Notes: generated by a model not told the origin, from the sequence alone. Counted from the first letter of the stretch, positions 47,890-61,186 are shown. The stretch is DNA of 64,000 bases from Owenia fusiformis (GCA_903813345.2 CAIIXF020000009.1:22097759-22161758); one strand, 5' to 3'. Numbers and translations: made by a program.

Positions 47890-50620
47890 CTTGAAAATTA
47901 TTTCTTCAGATTATATCGTTAAACACGGTCCTTGATGATACGCTAAAAATATGCAGAATCATAATTAATGATCGGGTAATTATGTTGTGATTAATTAGTC
48001 ACTTTGTGAATTATTTGAACTTTTAGTCCAACTTACATTCGAATACACAACTGCTGCCGTGAACAATTTCAGAAAAGGTAACGTTTATTTTGTTAATCCA
48101 GACTATAAAGAAAAATTCTATCAGTCATTCGTTGCCTCTTTTTCTTCCAACATGCAAACAACAATCAAATGTTTGTCAGTGACTCTCTTTGAACTCTTTT
48201 TGAGCGTCCCGATGTGAACCTAGTTATCGCACTGTGGCTAGTCGAACTATGTGGATGCAGTCATTTATATGTAATGTATCTTGGGTGCTAGCGTACATTA
48301 TAGGGAATGGGATCATGCAAAAATATGACAGCAAATCGAGGTAAGTGATCTCAGAGTTTCTACTTAACAATGTGACTTGAAATCGTGCATACATATTCAA
48401 TATACATAGTATGACAATGTGTGAAAGTTGCAGCTACCATATTCCTGTTATAGGGAAGATATTTGAAAAACATTTCGTAAACGTCAACATATATGTATAA
48501 AATGGATGCACCTATGTATCATTTGGATTCAGAACGGTAACAAATGGAAAATGCCATTACAGATGAAATAAAGGACCCACGGTCCTGTGCTCACACAATG
48601 TAGAACCTTCAGAGGAATGTATATCCTGATTTTCAAACAAAAGTATTGGTAAATATGAGATCAATAAAAGATGAGTCATTTGTTGTTGGTTCAGATATGA
48701 TTTGTTGTAGTCAAAGGAAAAACTATGAATTTGACCTAGATTTTGACCTTTTTTGACTTTTAGTGTCCAAATTTTGAAGGAAAGTAGATTTTGAGGACGG
48801 CTTCTATTGTAGATTCTTATTAAGTTGGCTGCATCAAAGCTGTATCTAGTGTTGTGTTGTTACAATTGATAATTTTCTCAAGCCCCATTGACTTAACATG
48901 GGATACCAAAATAGCGATTTTTGAGATTTCAAAATGCCATAACTTCCGAACCGGAAGTCGAATCAAAATCTGGTTTGCAGACTCGGATTCCTTGGACAAT
49001 TCTTCACATATTCCATAACTCATACATTGAACAATTGGGACAATTTATTTTCTTCTATGCATACTATAATGATACGATTGGTGTCTAAATATACATTTTG
49101 TGGGTGAAGAATCAATTTAGTGTGGGTTTGAGTCTTGAAAATGAGAAACTTCCTCTTTATATTAAAAATATGCCTTTTTCAAAATGGCTGCCAGAGATGT
49201 GACAAAGATGATAGCTTAACTTGTATGCATGCTACAATAGTAAGATTGATGTCCAAGTATACATTAATGGGTGGTAGAATCCATTTGATATAAGGTTTAT
49301 AGTCTTTATTTTCCCAACGAAGAAAGTTCAGTGGGAGTATAGTGAAGCCCTCCGTCCGTCAGTCTGTCAGTGCATCACCTGTCTTATGTATGATTTTGCA
49401 ATTATTTTCAGATTCCTTCAAAGTATGGCCATATGTACTCATAGTGCTACGGCCAAGGCGATTTGTGTCCAAAACACCTAGATTCAATTTGACTTTAGAT
49501 TCTTGTAGGGGACCCCAAGGCATGTAAAAAAAAGTTTGTGAACCCTTGCAAAGCAGGCTCAAACGTGCTGAGTCAGCAACTTTTATCATTTTTGAGTCGG
49601 AATTTGACCATATGCTTGAAACTATTTAATATCTCATTTCAGGATGTTGCAATTGTAATGAAACATTGTCAATATATCAATAAGGCATGTATGAAGAATT
49701 CCTGAAAGTTTGGGTCTTAACCAACAAAATTTGGTTGAGATATGGGATAATTTGTCCCTAAAAGTACATAATTTCTCTTCAAAATTTGTTAATCAGTCGA
49801 TAGATAATCAGTCGTTTAAAAAACAGTAAGGGCCTATGGTGTATAAAACCTGATTTAAAACTACACTGATGATGTTAGCAAATATTTCTTGAATAAGTTT
49901 CAATAAAAAGTACAAGTATCTATTTTTTCTGATTTTTCTCTTTATCTTCCCCTAAAAATTCAAGAAAGGGGGCGTGGCACATAACACTTCAGTTGTTGAA
50001 CTTGTTGCTAGGGTCAAATAGAAAATGTGTATCATTATAGCAAAAAGTGTTATTCTAAATAAATTTTAACACTATATGTGACATCATGATATGCAAAACA
50101 TATTCATTATCTACCATTTTATTTTTTTACAGCTTATCATTGCCATATCCCATTAAACCGTTTAGGGTATGTGTGGTCAGCAATAGGAAATACATCTACA
50201 GGGTGATCCAGAAGTAACGTCAAAGACATTGTAATTTCAAAAGTATTCATCAGATCTTCATGAAATTTGGTATACATGTACCCACAACATTTCTGAGTTA
50301 CCATCTCAAAGATTGGAATTCAATCATTTCATTGGTTGAAATTATGGTTGCTATAGTAACCCGATATCGCGTAACCCGGGGCAAATTGAAGAGAAACCAT
50401 AACGTTTTTGTGAATTTCTCTAATTTAAAAAGTCAGTAACATTTGAAAATGTTCATTGTTTGTTTTCTATGATTTTTATATTTGTTGCCATGGTAACAAA
50501 TATGTAATAGTTGTGATGTCACAATAGGCATTCATAAAAAGCTTTCAATTTCTTTGAATTGCTTCCATCATCCATGACAAATACTAACATGACCAAGGAC
50601 ACTAACCCACCCAATTCAAG

Positions 50621-51316
50621 ATGGCGCCAAGTCAGAGTAAAATAGAGCAAAGAACAAACATTAAGTTCTGTGTAAAGTTGGGGAAAGGTGTAAAAGAGAC
50701 TATAAGACAGATAAAGAAGGCATATGGTAAAGCTGCCATTGCTGAGAGAAACATTTACAGGTGGTTTAACAAGTATTCCAGTGGATATGATGAAGTGGTA
50801 GACAAGCAGCGAGGAGGCAGGCCAGTGTCGTCATTCGATGATCAAACCATCAAAGCAATTGAAGCTGATGTTATGGACAATAGGCAAATTTCTATCAGAG
50901 AATTGGCTGAAAAACACGATCTGAGCTATGGGACTGTGCAACGGATACTGACAAAGAACTGTCTGTTAAAGAAGGTGTCTGCTAAATGGGTGCCGCATGA
51001 CTTGACACAGGAGCAGAAAGACCGGCGTGTTAAGGCTTCAAGGGACTTTCTTGCAAAATATCGGAGAGATGGAGATGACTTTCTTAACAAGATCATTACG
51101 AGTGACGAATCATTGCTATCATTCTACATCCCAGAGACCACGCAACAAAGTTCATTGTGGAAACATGACAACTCCCCAACACCAACCAAGCCTAAAATAG
51201 TACCAGGAATTCCACAAAAGAAACAAATGGTTGTGACATTCTTTGACATTAGAGGAATGGTGTTAACCCATTTTGTTCCCATTGGCCAGAGAATTAATGC
51301 CGTTTACATTGCAAAG
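50621..51316 (+). CDS. Mariner transposase, exon 1
   Basis: Encodes 232 residues. The N-terminal paired-like helix-turn-helix region includes GRPVSSFDDQ and ISIRELAEKHDLSYGTVQRIL. The catalytic domain begins near residue 155, with the first Asp in ITSDES (mariners usually have TGDE or TSDE). The exon ends IAK followed by GTAAGA. Joining to exon 2 gives 354 residues, the usual mariner size. The protein would bind the inverted repeats and cut and paste the element at TA sites. Without splicing, the frame stops within seven codons and the protein loses two catalytic residues. Confidence 0.9.
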
Positions 51317-51487
51317 GTAAGATATCATTTGTTCTAATAATACATCATACTGTGAATTTTATTTTTAAATTAAAGTATTTAAATGTTGTTCACTGTCAAT
51401 ATAATTATAACTCCATGGCCATGATTCAAATCCAAATCCAATCAATGAAACAACTGGTTTAACAACCATTAAACATTTGTTTTTCAG
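51317..51487 (+). other. Intron in the mariner transposase gene
   Basis: 171 bases, GTAAGA to TTTTTCAG, phase 0 and AT-rich. Removal restores the expected mariner sequence across YIAK-VLKRDLQ. Introns are uncommon in mariners, so this is a distinguishing trait. Confidence 0.8.
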
Positions 51488-51856
51488 GTTCTGAAGCGTG
51501 ATCTTCAACGTTCCCTGAGGAAAAAGCGTCCCGGACATCTGCAGCAGTTTATCTTGCATTGGGACAATGCCCCTACGCACACTGCAATCCTGACCAGCAA
51601 CACAGTCCAAACACTTGGATTTCAACAACTTGAACATGCCCCTTATTCACCTGATCTTGCCCCCAGTGACTTTTATTTGTATGGGGAACTAAAAAGAAAC
51701 CTTAGTGGAAATAATTTTCAATCCTGTGAGGAATTGAAAAATGCCGTAGTACTAGCCCTACAAGGAATGAGTTCTAATGGATTTAATTCTGTGTTCAAGG
51801 AATGGGTATCCAGACATGAGAAATGTGTTGCAAATGGTGGCAATTATGTAGAATGA
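51488..51856 (+). CDS. Mariner transposase, exon 2
   Basis: 122 residues carrying the second and third catalytic Asp: HWDNAPTHTA and YSPDLAPSDFYLY. Exactly 34 residues lie between the two, the D,D34D signature of mariner. A polyadenylation-like AATAAA follows near 51902. All three catalytic positions are present and no stop interrupts the frame. Confidence 0.9.
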   Translation, partial: VLKRDLQRSLRKKRPGHLQQFILHWDNAPTHTAILTSNTVQTLGFQQLEHAPYSPDLAPSDFYLYGELKRNLSGNNFQSCEELKNAVVLALQGMSSNGFNSVFKEWVSRHEKCVANGGNYVE

Positions 51857-52539
51857 ACTATTATTAGTAACTGTGCAATAGTATGATTTATATTGTTGTG
51901 AAATAAAATGTTGAGGATATAACAATTTCAGATCTTGTTGATATTTTGAGATTACGCATTACACGTTAAGTAATTTGCCCCGGGTTACGCGATATCGGGT
52001 TACTATAGCAACCATAATTTCAACCAATGAAATGATTGAATTCCAATCTTTGAGATGGTAACTCAGAAATGTTGTGGGTACATGTATACCAAATTTCATG
52101 AAGATCTGATGAATACTTTTGAAATTACAACATCTTTGACGTTACTTCTGGATCACCCTGTATGTGTACTTATAACATTTTTCAAAATTGTATTTCAGAT
52201 GCCATTCTATCCTAATGTTGTTCATGTAGTTATGGTTTGTTAAGATGATAATATGTTATATTTGAATCACTTATTAAAGCTTGTCATGCTGTTTGGCAAT
52301 TTTAAACAAGACATCAAGCTTTTGGAATAAAGCAATAAGGAACAAAATCAAGGTTCAAACATTGACAGACCTTAATATGTAATCATATGAAAACTTAATC
52401 ATAAATTGTCATAAATTGTTTAGTTGTAGAAACCTGAAGCCAAAGGAAATAATAGTGCTTTACATTCTCTCAAAGACGGTGATAAATTCCATGGCACTGG
52501 GTTTGTTGACATTACTTATATGATATGTGACATAACGCG

Positions 52540-52800
52540 AGTTTGGTCTTAAGGCCAACATATTCCAATGGTGCAGAATCAAAAGTCCTGCGATACCCAA
52601 TGGAAAGAATGAATAGGTTCATTCTCAGTGGGACTTCGCCAAATGATACCCCATCGAATCTCATGGGACTCAACGGGGCTTCATGGGGTAAATCCCAAGG
52701 AATCTCAAGGAGTTCCATCAGGCAAAGTTCAATGAAGTCCAACGGATTTCCATGAGGTCCCACCCAATGTTGAATCAATGGAGGTCCCACCATGCCGTAT
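52540..52800. repeat. Short degenerate repeats of GGTCCCAC / CAATGGA type
   Basis: CAATGG, TCCCA and GAAGTCC words recur every 15-30 bases within the long-TIR transposon. No function is assigned. Open frames on both strands are incidental. Confidence 0.4.
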
Positions 52801-53252
52801 TGGTGTATGTTAGGCTTTAGCGAAGTAACTTCCTTTGTTTACATTCATCAAATCGTTAAAAAGGAAAAGTTGTCAAAACGTTGTAAGAACGTGATTATTT
52901 GGACTGATTTCACTTGTCTGCTACGGATATTTTAGTTTTACACAAACTGAGCTGGCCAGTGCCATTCACAATATCTTCAAATAAACTTTTTCTCCTGCAT
53001 TCAATCCATGACCACATGTTACTCCAGAATCCATAGGATCTTCGGGGATGAGCCATTCCATTGTCACTTGGTCTTAGATTGAATGTCTTTAAATTCCAAA
53101 AGTCAATGGGTGTGACAAAACGTAAGTTAAAGCTTAATAAATGAGTGTGGATTGGTTGATCCCAAGATATTATCAGTCAGTAGCTTATTACGTACTATAA
53201 CAGTTAGCAGGGAACAAAAACTGGAACTTACTGTTATGCAGTAATCATGATA

Positions 53253-53335
53253 CAAAAATATGTCATATTCCACAATGAATATGGCATATTCACTTGCGGT
53301 GTATGACACATTCACCTGCGGTATATGGCATACAC
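53253..53335. repeat. ATATGGCATA / TGCGG motif repeats
   Basis: Nearly the same 80 bases as at 3476-3556 in intron 1 of gene A, here inside the transposon. Confidence 0.6.
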
Positions 53336-53550
53336 ATCAATCAATGAGAATGTGATATGGAAGTACGCAATTGTCAATTGCTTAGATTGAACGAGCAAGT
53401 TAAACATTATAAATTATTATAATGATTACTGAATCAACAGCACTGTGTATCAAATATATTAACTTAGCAGAAGTATCAGTCACCAATCTTGTGCAATAAA
53501 CTTACTCAATCAATCTTGGAATGATACATTAGTACTAGACGCACTAACTA

Positions 53551-54426
53551 CACTCCCCTCCATAAGTTTGGCAACCTTTTTTCCCCCATTGAACTACGTG
53601 TTAAAGCCTCTTTACCTTTGAATTTTTATTTACTTAACCTGCAATGAAAATAGTTAATTTATTGATGGGAACGTAATTTGACCTTAATTCCAATACCTCC
53701 AAATTTTCTCAATTTTTTTTCTCAATTATAATAGGTCGAAAATTGATGATAGATTTGATGAATTTTTGAAAATCAACAGTCCCATGTTAACCAATGGGAA
53801 ATGGTAGGTTTGCCGCAAGTCATATGACAGAATATCCATCCATCCGAGTCCTTGCAAAAAATACGAGTTAGGCAGGCAATTGAATTTGCTAACTTTATTT
53901 AACAAAAAATTGATATGTTTCTTCAGGTTCAACAAAGTTATAGGGCTTTAAAGTCAAAATTGTTTTTCAAAACACCTCTCCCATTGAAATAACACAGGAG
54001 GCGAAAAATTATTTTCAAAAATGACTTTGAAGCGCTGTAACTTTAATATTCATCAAATAAACTAAACACTTAGTGATCAAAAAAGTTAGACAATTCAATT
54101 TTCTATATAAAAATATTTTTTGCTGAATCTTTTACTGAAAATATATCCTGATTTTTGATTTGCCCCGAACCCTCCATTTCCCATTGGATTACATGGGAAT
54201 GACGATTTTCAAAAATTCATCAAATTTATCATCAATTTTCGACCTATTGTAATTCATGAAAAAAATTGAGAAAATTTGGAGGTATTGGAAAAAATGTCAA
54301 GTTACGTTTCCATCAATATTATAAGTTATTTCATCGCCGGTTAAGTAAATAAAAATTCAAACGTAAAGAGGCTTTAACACGTAGTTCAATGGGGAAAAAA
54401 GGTTGCCAAACTTATGGAGGGGAGTG
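53551..54426. mobile_element. Palindromic MITE with ends CACTCCCCTCCATAAGTTTG
   Basis: 876 bases with about 255-bp inverted arms and TA on each side (53549-53550 and 54427-54428). The middle also contains weaker inverted repeats. Related ends (CCCCCTCCATAAGTTTGGCAA and its inverse) appear at about 55648 and 55820, so another member is nearby. No transposase. Confidence 0.85.
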
Positions 54427-54499
54427 TATATTGGTAATCCAGTGTAGTTTTACATTTAGAGTCGATTCTCGCAACCAATCAAATCAAGGCTTTCTGTAT

Positions 54500-54700
54500 C
54501 ACGTTTTCACCTGCGATATATGTCATATTCACAGGCGGTATATGGCATATTCCGCAAGTGAGTATGACTTATTCCGCAGGTAAGTATGGGGTATTCACTG
54601 AAATCAATGTATCGCATATTCACTGCGGAATATCGCATACTCACCTGCAGAATATGTCATACACCGCAGATGAGTATGGCATATTCACCTGTATCACAAA
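54500..54700. repeat. Extended ATATGGCATATTC / CCTGCGG repeat array
   Basis: About ten alternating units in both orientations, such as GGTATATGGCATATTC, TTCCGCAGGTAAGTATG and CATACTCACCTGCAG. The array is self-complementary over long stretches. Confidence 0.65.
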
Positions 54701-55645
54701 TACTGCGCAACCATGAATTTATGCCATATACCACGTAACACTTACTGTCGATCATGCTGCTCCAGGAATAATGAGTCATCTGTACAAAGTATAATCAAGG
54801 TGGTAGAAGCAAATGAGAACCCATTTAGATTGAAAAAAATTCTGATAATAAGCCATCTTGATTCTCAAGGTTTCAATTGCTCCAACTGCATAATAACATG
54901 GAAGTCGAAGATGATAATAAGCTCCATTAAATACTTACTATGGAGGTGATGACTTATGACATCAGAAAGAGTTTATCATAAATATCAAGAATACTTGACT
55001 GGTTGAAAGAGATGCTAAAAGATAAAGTGAAAGTGAAATTGATTCCAATATTGAGATTTTAAAAATCTATTTCTCTGTTTTGGTGCATAAATACAAAGGA
55101 GGTTACTTTGCTGAGGCTTCTTAACTCTTAACAATTGTTTCCTGTACAAAGTACAATCAATTCCCTTGATACTATGTCAAGTATCGGCTGCTAGACTAGC
55201 AGTGAAACATTATCTCCAATTCCTTAGGGACAATAGGGGCGTAGCCAGGTTTGGTTCAGTGGGGGTTTGATCGCCAAAAGTTTACAAATCTTGATTCAAC
55301 TTCCTTCAAAATAAAACTAGAAGCTTAAATTAAAAAGCATTTTAAAACGCTTCTTCTATCTCATGGTTATATTTTTATTGGTTATGGGGGGGGGGGGTGG
55401 GGGTGCGATCCCATTGCACCCCCTGGCTAAGTATTTTGACATAAACAAAACATACACATCTTGTTATGTTCTACAGACTACAACTAAACAATTTATGACA
55501 TATATACAATACGAAGTGTGCAAACTGCAACCAGGCTCTGAGAAACTCTGGCTCTTAATCATTTGGTGTTACAATTTGTTATTGTATAGCTAATTATTTG
55601 CAGCAACAATAGGAGTCTTGTTGCAGTTTACATGGACCCTATACT
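54701..55645. other. Transposon interior with no recognised gene
   Basis: Contains a poly-G run near 55387 and a diverged piece similar to 2670-2860 (CAGCTTTCAATCAGGGGGTGG type). No transposase or other frame is supported. Confidence 0.5.
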
Positions 55646-56698
55646 ATAAAGCATGTACACCCCCTCCATAAGTTTGGCAACTGGAAGTTATTATATGATA
55701 GCACATGAAAGTCTGTCAATGTTTAAACCTTGATTATGTTCCTTATTACCATATTTTAGATATTTCGATTTCATATGCCAAAAATAAACAGGCTTTAATA
55801 AGTGATTCAAAGGGGTTTGAGTTGCCAAACTTATAATGGGAAGTGCTATCATTCATAAACATAAACTATAACTACATGAACAACATTAGGAAAGAATGGC
55901 ACCCAAAATACAGTTTTGAAAAATGTCATGAGTACACATACATGTATTTCCAATTGCTGACCACACATACCCTAAATGGTTTTATGGTTTATGGCAATGA
56001 TAAGCTTTAAAAAATATAAAATGATAGATAATGAATATGTTTAGCATATTATGATGTCACATATAGTGTTACGATTTATTTAGAATAACACTTTTTGCTA
56101 TAATGATACACATTTTCTATTTGACCCTAGCAAAAAGTTCAACAACTGAAGTGTAAGGTGCCACGCCCCCTTTCTTGAATTTTTAGGGGAAGGTAAAGAG
56201 AAAAATCAGAAAAATAGATGCATGCACTTTTTATTGAAACTTATGCAAGAAATATTTACTAACATCATCAGTGAAGTTTTTAATCAGGTTTTATACACCA
56301 TAGGCCCTTACTGTTTTTTAAATAACTGATTAACTATCGACTGATTAAGACATTTTGAGGAGAAATTATGTACTTTTAGGGACAAATTATCCCATATCTC
56401 TACCAAATTTTGTTGGATAAGACCCAAACTTTCAGGAATTCTTCATACATGTCTCATTGATATATTGACAATGTTTCACTACAATTGCATCATCCTCAAA
56501 TGAGATATTAAATAGTTTCAAGCATTTGGTCAAATTCTGACTCGAAAATTATAAAATTTGCTGACTCAGCACTTTTGAGCCTGCTTTGCAAGGGTTCACA
56601 AACTTTTTTTTACATGCCTTGGGGTCCCCTACAAGAATCTAAACTCAAATTGAATCTAGGTGTTTTGGACACAAATCGCCTTGGCCGTAGTACTATCA

Positions 56699-59600
56699 GT
56701 TTAATTGAAGATGGTGTTAATTTTATGATTAATGCCTCAAAAAATTCAAAATGTCCCAGAGAAGGAGTTCATTAGCTATTACTTACTAGATATGTCGTCA
56801 AGGTATGGTTATATTATATTAAGTTAGATCTCAATTTTTGTCTAAATATGATTTTTAGCATTGATTAAATGGTCACCAAAATGTTAAAATCAGCGGAAAT
56901 TCTGATATTGTACTGTCTGTCTATTAGTTAACAAACATTTTCACTTTTTATTGAAAATGTATGCCCTTTTCTCAATGGCTGTGGAAAATATTACAACAAA
57001 TTATATCGTACAAGGGCTCTTAAACTTCTTCAAAAGTAGAAGAGTTTGAAAGTGTAGTTTTGAATATCAATTTGCGATGGAAACTATGCTTAAAACTATG
57101 GATAGCATGGGAGATGTGGTTTTCAACTTCAGCGCATTTCAAATGTCGTCCCCTTTTAAGTAATTGTTGATATAAAGTGAAGAAACTTTTGATATGTTTT
57201 AATTGAAAAAAAGAGGAGATGAAGAGGGTTCTGCAATACTGTCATAATATGCAGCCCTTGAAATCTATTCCGATCTTCAATATTTTCTCTCGCCAGAAGG
57301 TTTCTGTCCCTTTCTAACTATAGGTACATACATGACATATGTCTGTCTGTCCTGCGTGGTTTCTATCTATCACATTTCTCTCTTTTAATGGCACAAATTT
57401 TATATATATATTATTATTATTTAGGGCATGCAATGGCAGATCCCCGCCACTCTAACATACTTTGTTAATTGAATTGAATTTTGTATGTTGCATTGCAACA
57501 ACTAAAGTTGCACTACCATTGCAGATGCAGGTTTATTGTAAGTTACTAAAGAGACTCTGGTCTTTCTGGTGAATTTAAGTAAAAGGAACATTGAAAAATA
57601 AATACACATTTGCTGTGTTAAGGCGAAAACGATTATTTTTAAGGCTCATAATCCAATTAGCTAGATGTACAGTGTAGTAATAATCTTTATTTTTGTCATT
57701 AAAAATTCAAAATCCAGTATAACTGGTGTTGAATTTGGAATCGTCATGAAAAAATACATCAAGGAATGTGGTTTTTAAATGAGTCCATCAACTTTAAAAT
57801 TGAATTTTCTTCGAAAATGTGACATTTAGGTCAGGGAGATGCCCCATAGTCCCCATGTTGTAAAACACAAAAAGTGTAATATCTTTTCTTGTGTTGCGCA
57901 GATAATATTTTCTTTGACTGGAGTTATTTTAATTTGCACAACTATCAGATACAAAAGAGTAATATGAAATGTGAACCACTAAAAGTAAAGAATAATCAAG
58001 TTTAAGGGAACTTTGTTATATCCTGCAATGTTATTTCACCCGAATTAATCACCCGTTTGGGAAAATGGTAACTACCTACTTGCATCTGAGTAATTAAATA
58101 GATTTTTCATTCAAAAAAATGTAGATTTTGAAGCCAATTTTATGAAATATTATGCCCAGAAGCAAAGAAACCTTTAGCAAAGATACACTTTTTGTTAGCA
58201 AAGATACAATCTTTGTTATCAAAGGTACAATCTTTGTTAGCAAATATACAATCTTTGTTATATTTTCAGCTGCATATATTTTCAATATGAAGTGAAAACT
58301 ATAATCTCAAAAGACTTAATGAAATTGATTCTCGTACCCCATAAATATTAAATTTTGACACCAATCGTATCAGTGTAGCATGCACTGATGTGAAGATATC
58401 ATCATTGTCATATTTCTGGTGGCCATTTTTAGAAACACATAATTTCCAATAAAGTGAAAATTCTTATTATGAAAGACCTATTTAAATGGATTCTACAACC
58501 CAATATTAATGTATACTTTGACACCACTCTTATCATTGTAGCATGCTTAGAAGCAAAGATATCAGCTTTGTTATATTTCTGGCAGCCATTTTGAAAAATG
58601 CATTTATTTTGAATATAAAGTGCAAGTGCTGAATTTACAAGACTCGAAACCTAATTAAATAGATTCTACAACTACATTAATGTAGTTTTTGACACCACTC
58701 TTATAATTGTAGCATGCAGAGAAGCAAAACTATTGTCTCTGATGTATTTTTGGAGGCCATTTTGAAAAATGTGTATATTTTCAATACAAAGCGCCATCTA
58801 GCTTGTGTCTTTGGATAAATTTGTTTCTATTGCCCTAAGGTATTTCCATGCCAGAGGGGACATTTTGTAAGGTAAGATATCTTAATTTGTAAGTATTCGT
58901 AAGGTAAGATATCTTCTTTGTTATATTTTTTGGCAGTCATTTTGAAAATGCGTATATTTTGAATATAAAGTCGAAGTTCTTAATTTTCAAGACTCGAGAT
59001 GTAATAAAATAGATTCTATGACTACATCACTGTATTTTTTGACACCAATCTTATAATTGTAGCATGCACAGAAGCAAAGATATTGTCGCTGATGTATTTT
59101 TGGTGGCCATTTTGAAAAATATAAATATTTCCAATATAAAGCGACATCTAGCTTGTGTCTTTGGATAAGTTTATTTCTATTTCCCAAAGGTACTTCCATG
59201 CCAAATGGGACATTTGCATCATACAATGAAGTCCAGATGTAGTTAACCCATCTACTATGATGTTAATTTAAAATTGTAAGTTAATTTAAAAGGAAAATAA
59301 ATGTTATTTAAAAAAAAAAACGCTCACCACTCGAGCTCTATGTTACATAAGTACAAAAACAAAAAAAAACAATGTCGGAACGATATGTCAGATAATATGA
59401 AACACTGCAGCAATATGTTATGTGACATAGGTATATTTAAGAACAATATTACAACAGTATGTCACATTAGTATAATAACAATGTTACTACGCTATGACAC
59501 ATTAATATAAGAACATAATGTCACAACGAAATGTCACATTGGTGTAAGAACAATGTCAAATGATATGTCACATTAGTGTAAGAACAATGTCACAATGATA

Positions 59601-60499
59601 TGTCACATTGGTAAAACAACAATGTCACACAAGTTACATTGGTATAAAATAATCATTGATGTAAAAATCTCAGAAAAAGTGTTACTAAAATATTATTACA
59701 GATACTTCTGTAATTCATCATCGAATCAAACAATGTCCATGATTACTGAACGTGTACGTACGTATATACAGCATTTATCTGCAGTCCCTTGTCCATACTT
59801 AAATATCATAAAAATGTACAACATATATGATGTGCAATTATATTCATATAGTAATGATAAATCCATTACACACATTTTAAAACGTACAGTAATGAGCACA
59901 ATTTCACAGGTACTAATCAAACAGCACTCTCTTGCAAGATCCGCTTGTATTTGTAGATTTCACCGTATGATCTAGCAGAAAATCGCACTCTCTAGCAAGA
60001 TTCACGCACAGGTAGGTCATAAAACTGCATCTAAATCAAAATTTACAATAATCCTCCGATCTGTATATGGTATATTAATTTGTATCACATATTTACCTAC
60101 CCAATGCACCCATGGCTAACGCCAGCTTATCTCAAAGATTTTCTTTCTTTCTTTCTGGCACAAAGTTGAAAATAATCATAAAAATATCTCTCATGGCTAG
60201 CCGTTTTTGTCAAAATCTGGTTTGTATTACTTCCCTCATATACCATATCTGATTAAAAAGGTTCTATGAATGCTAAAGATAATATCCTTGTTTTTGTTGC
60301 CATGATATGCCTAGTCCATTTGAAGATAAACACAACTTGACGCTAGACGCTTTTGCTAGATCGTGCGGTGAAATATACGAAAAACCGTGGATCTTGAGGG
60401 TGCTGTTTGATTATTACCTGTTAATTAGGATAAATGTTCTCAATGTTAAAATATCATTTTCCTGTCAATCCCCTACTAAAAAATAGCAACTAATCAGTA
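56699..60499. repeat. Segmental duplication, region 3' of gene C
   Basis: Continues the copy of the region 3' of gene B, equivalent to 27480-33200. It includes the 175-bp array (58092-59227), the minisatellite (59345-59645) and a CTTT tract (60141-60153). The pogo-like element is absent at about 57667. No gene is seen. Confidence 0.92.
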
Positions 60500-61063
60500 T
60501 TACAATTTAGTTAAGTCATATTTCTCTTTATCAAGATCATCTGTACTTGCGGCAACTAAGCCCGGATTTGAAATCCCATTTTTTGTATGAGTTTTTTGCC
60601 AGGGGGTGGATACCTCTTCTGTATCATCTGATGATTTGTATATACTTCTGTCGTACAGAACTGCCTTGAAAATATCCGCACTTTTAGGGAGAATTCCATT
60701 ATGGAAGAGCATGTTTGTGAATAGAGACACGCATATAATCGTCACCAGGCTGCATAACATTGACACCGCCCTGAACGGCATCTCATATGGGTATGGTATC
60801 ACTTGTGGAAGCGACAATAATGGCTCGCCTCCTCCTAGTCTCAAGACAAGCCCGACGATATATCCACACACCGATCCATATGTGTTCGACTTTGGCATAT
60901 GGACAACCAAGAGAAGTTGTGGAAACAAGATAACGAAGACAAAGTCCGAACAAAGATACCAGAGTCCATATATTGTATTTATTGTTATGCCCATCACAGT
61001 TGCTAGAGCACCAACGACAAATATAGCAATCCTAAGAACCCAGAGAATTTCATTTTGAGATGC
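60500..61063 (-). CDS. SLC5A7-like gene C, last coding exon (7)
   Basis: 187 residues plus stop, begun by the acceptor TTTTCAG. It has [18 protein letters not shown] and [11 protein letters not shown], and ends KYDLTKL. It is the same length as gene B's exon. The 3' 380 bases are almost identical to gene B, but the 5' 185 bases differ at many codons. The family-like YGLW is retained here. Confidence 0.9.
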   Translation of the reverse strand, partial: ASQNEILWVLRIAIFVVGALATVMGITINTIYGLWYLCSDFVFVILFPQLLLVVHMPKSNTYGSVCGYIVGLVLRLGGGEPLLSLPQVIPYPYEMPFRAVSMLCSLVTIICVSLFTNMLFHNGILPKSADIFKAVLYDRSIYKSSDDTEEVSTPWQKTHTKNGISNPGLVAASTDDLDKEKYDLTKL

Positions 61064-61186
61064 CTGAAAAGGAAAATGCAAACATGTTGAAATGGATAAA
61101 TGAAGACTAATACATGTCTGCACTATAATAAGATACATTTCCCCACTCTATCATAGCCCTATATTAAATACTAAAACCATTCTTAC

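Larger units (their letters stand above)
43265..49031. repeat. Segmental duplication, exon 1 region of gene B
   Basis: Second copy of 1-5939. At 49031 it joins directly to sequence equivalent to 27092, with a few filler bases (ACAATT). This skips about 21 kb that the A-B spacer contains. Confidence 0.95.
50199..52160 (+). mobile_element. Mariner element, apparently intact, inside the left inverted repeat
   Basis: A 1962-bp element with about 189-bp inverted repeats starting CAGGGTGATCCAGAAG, flanked by TA at 50197-50198 and 52161-52162. The opposite arm of the host transposon shows the uninterrupted sequence with one TA. It encodes a two-exon transposase. Confidence 0.93.
49442..56695. mobile_element. 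DNA transposon with about 1-kb terminal inverted repeats
   Basis: The ends TAGTGCTACGGCCAAGGCGA and (inverted) TAGTACTACGGCCAAGGCGA are flanked by TCA on both sides. The paralogous region 3' of gene B has a single TCA at 27477-27479, which is the unoccupied site. The inverted arms run 49442-50198 plus 52163-about 52398 on the left (split by a mariner) and about 55684-56695 on the right. The interior (52400-55680) holds a MITE, short motif repeats and no transposase, so it is non-autonomous. The superfamily is not recognised. A 3-bp target would fit CACTA-like or PIF-like groups, but the termini match neither clearly. Confidence 0.88.

Noticed and set aside
60606-61058. 150-residue plus-strand frame
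   Set aside because: It is the antisense shadow of exon 7 of gene C.
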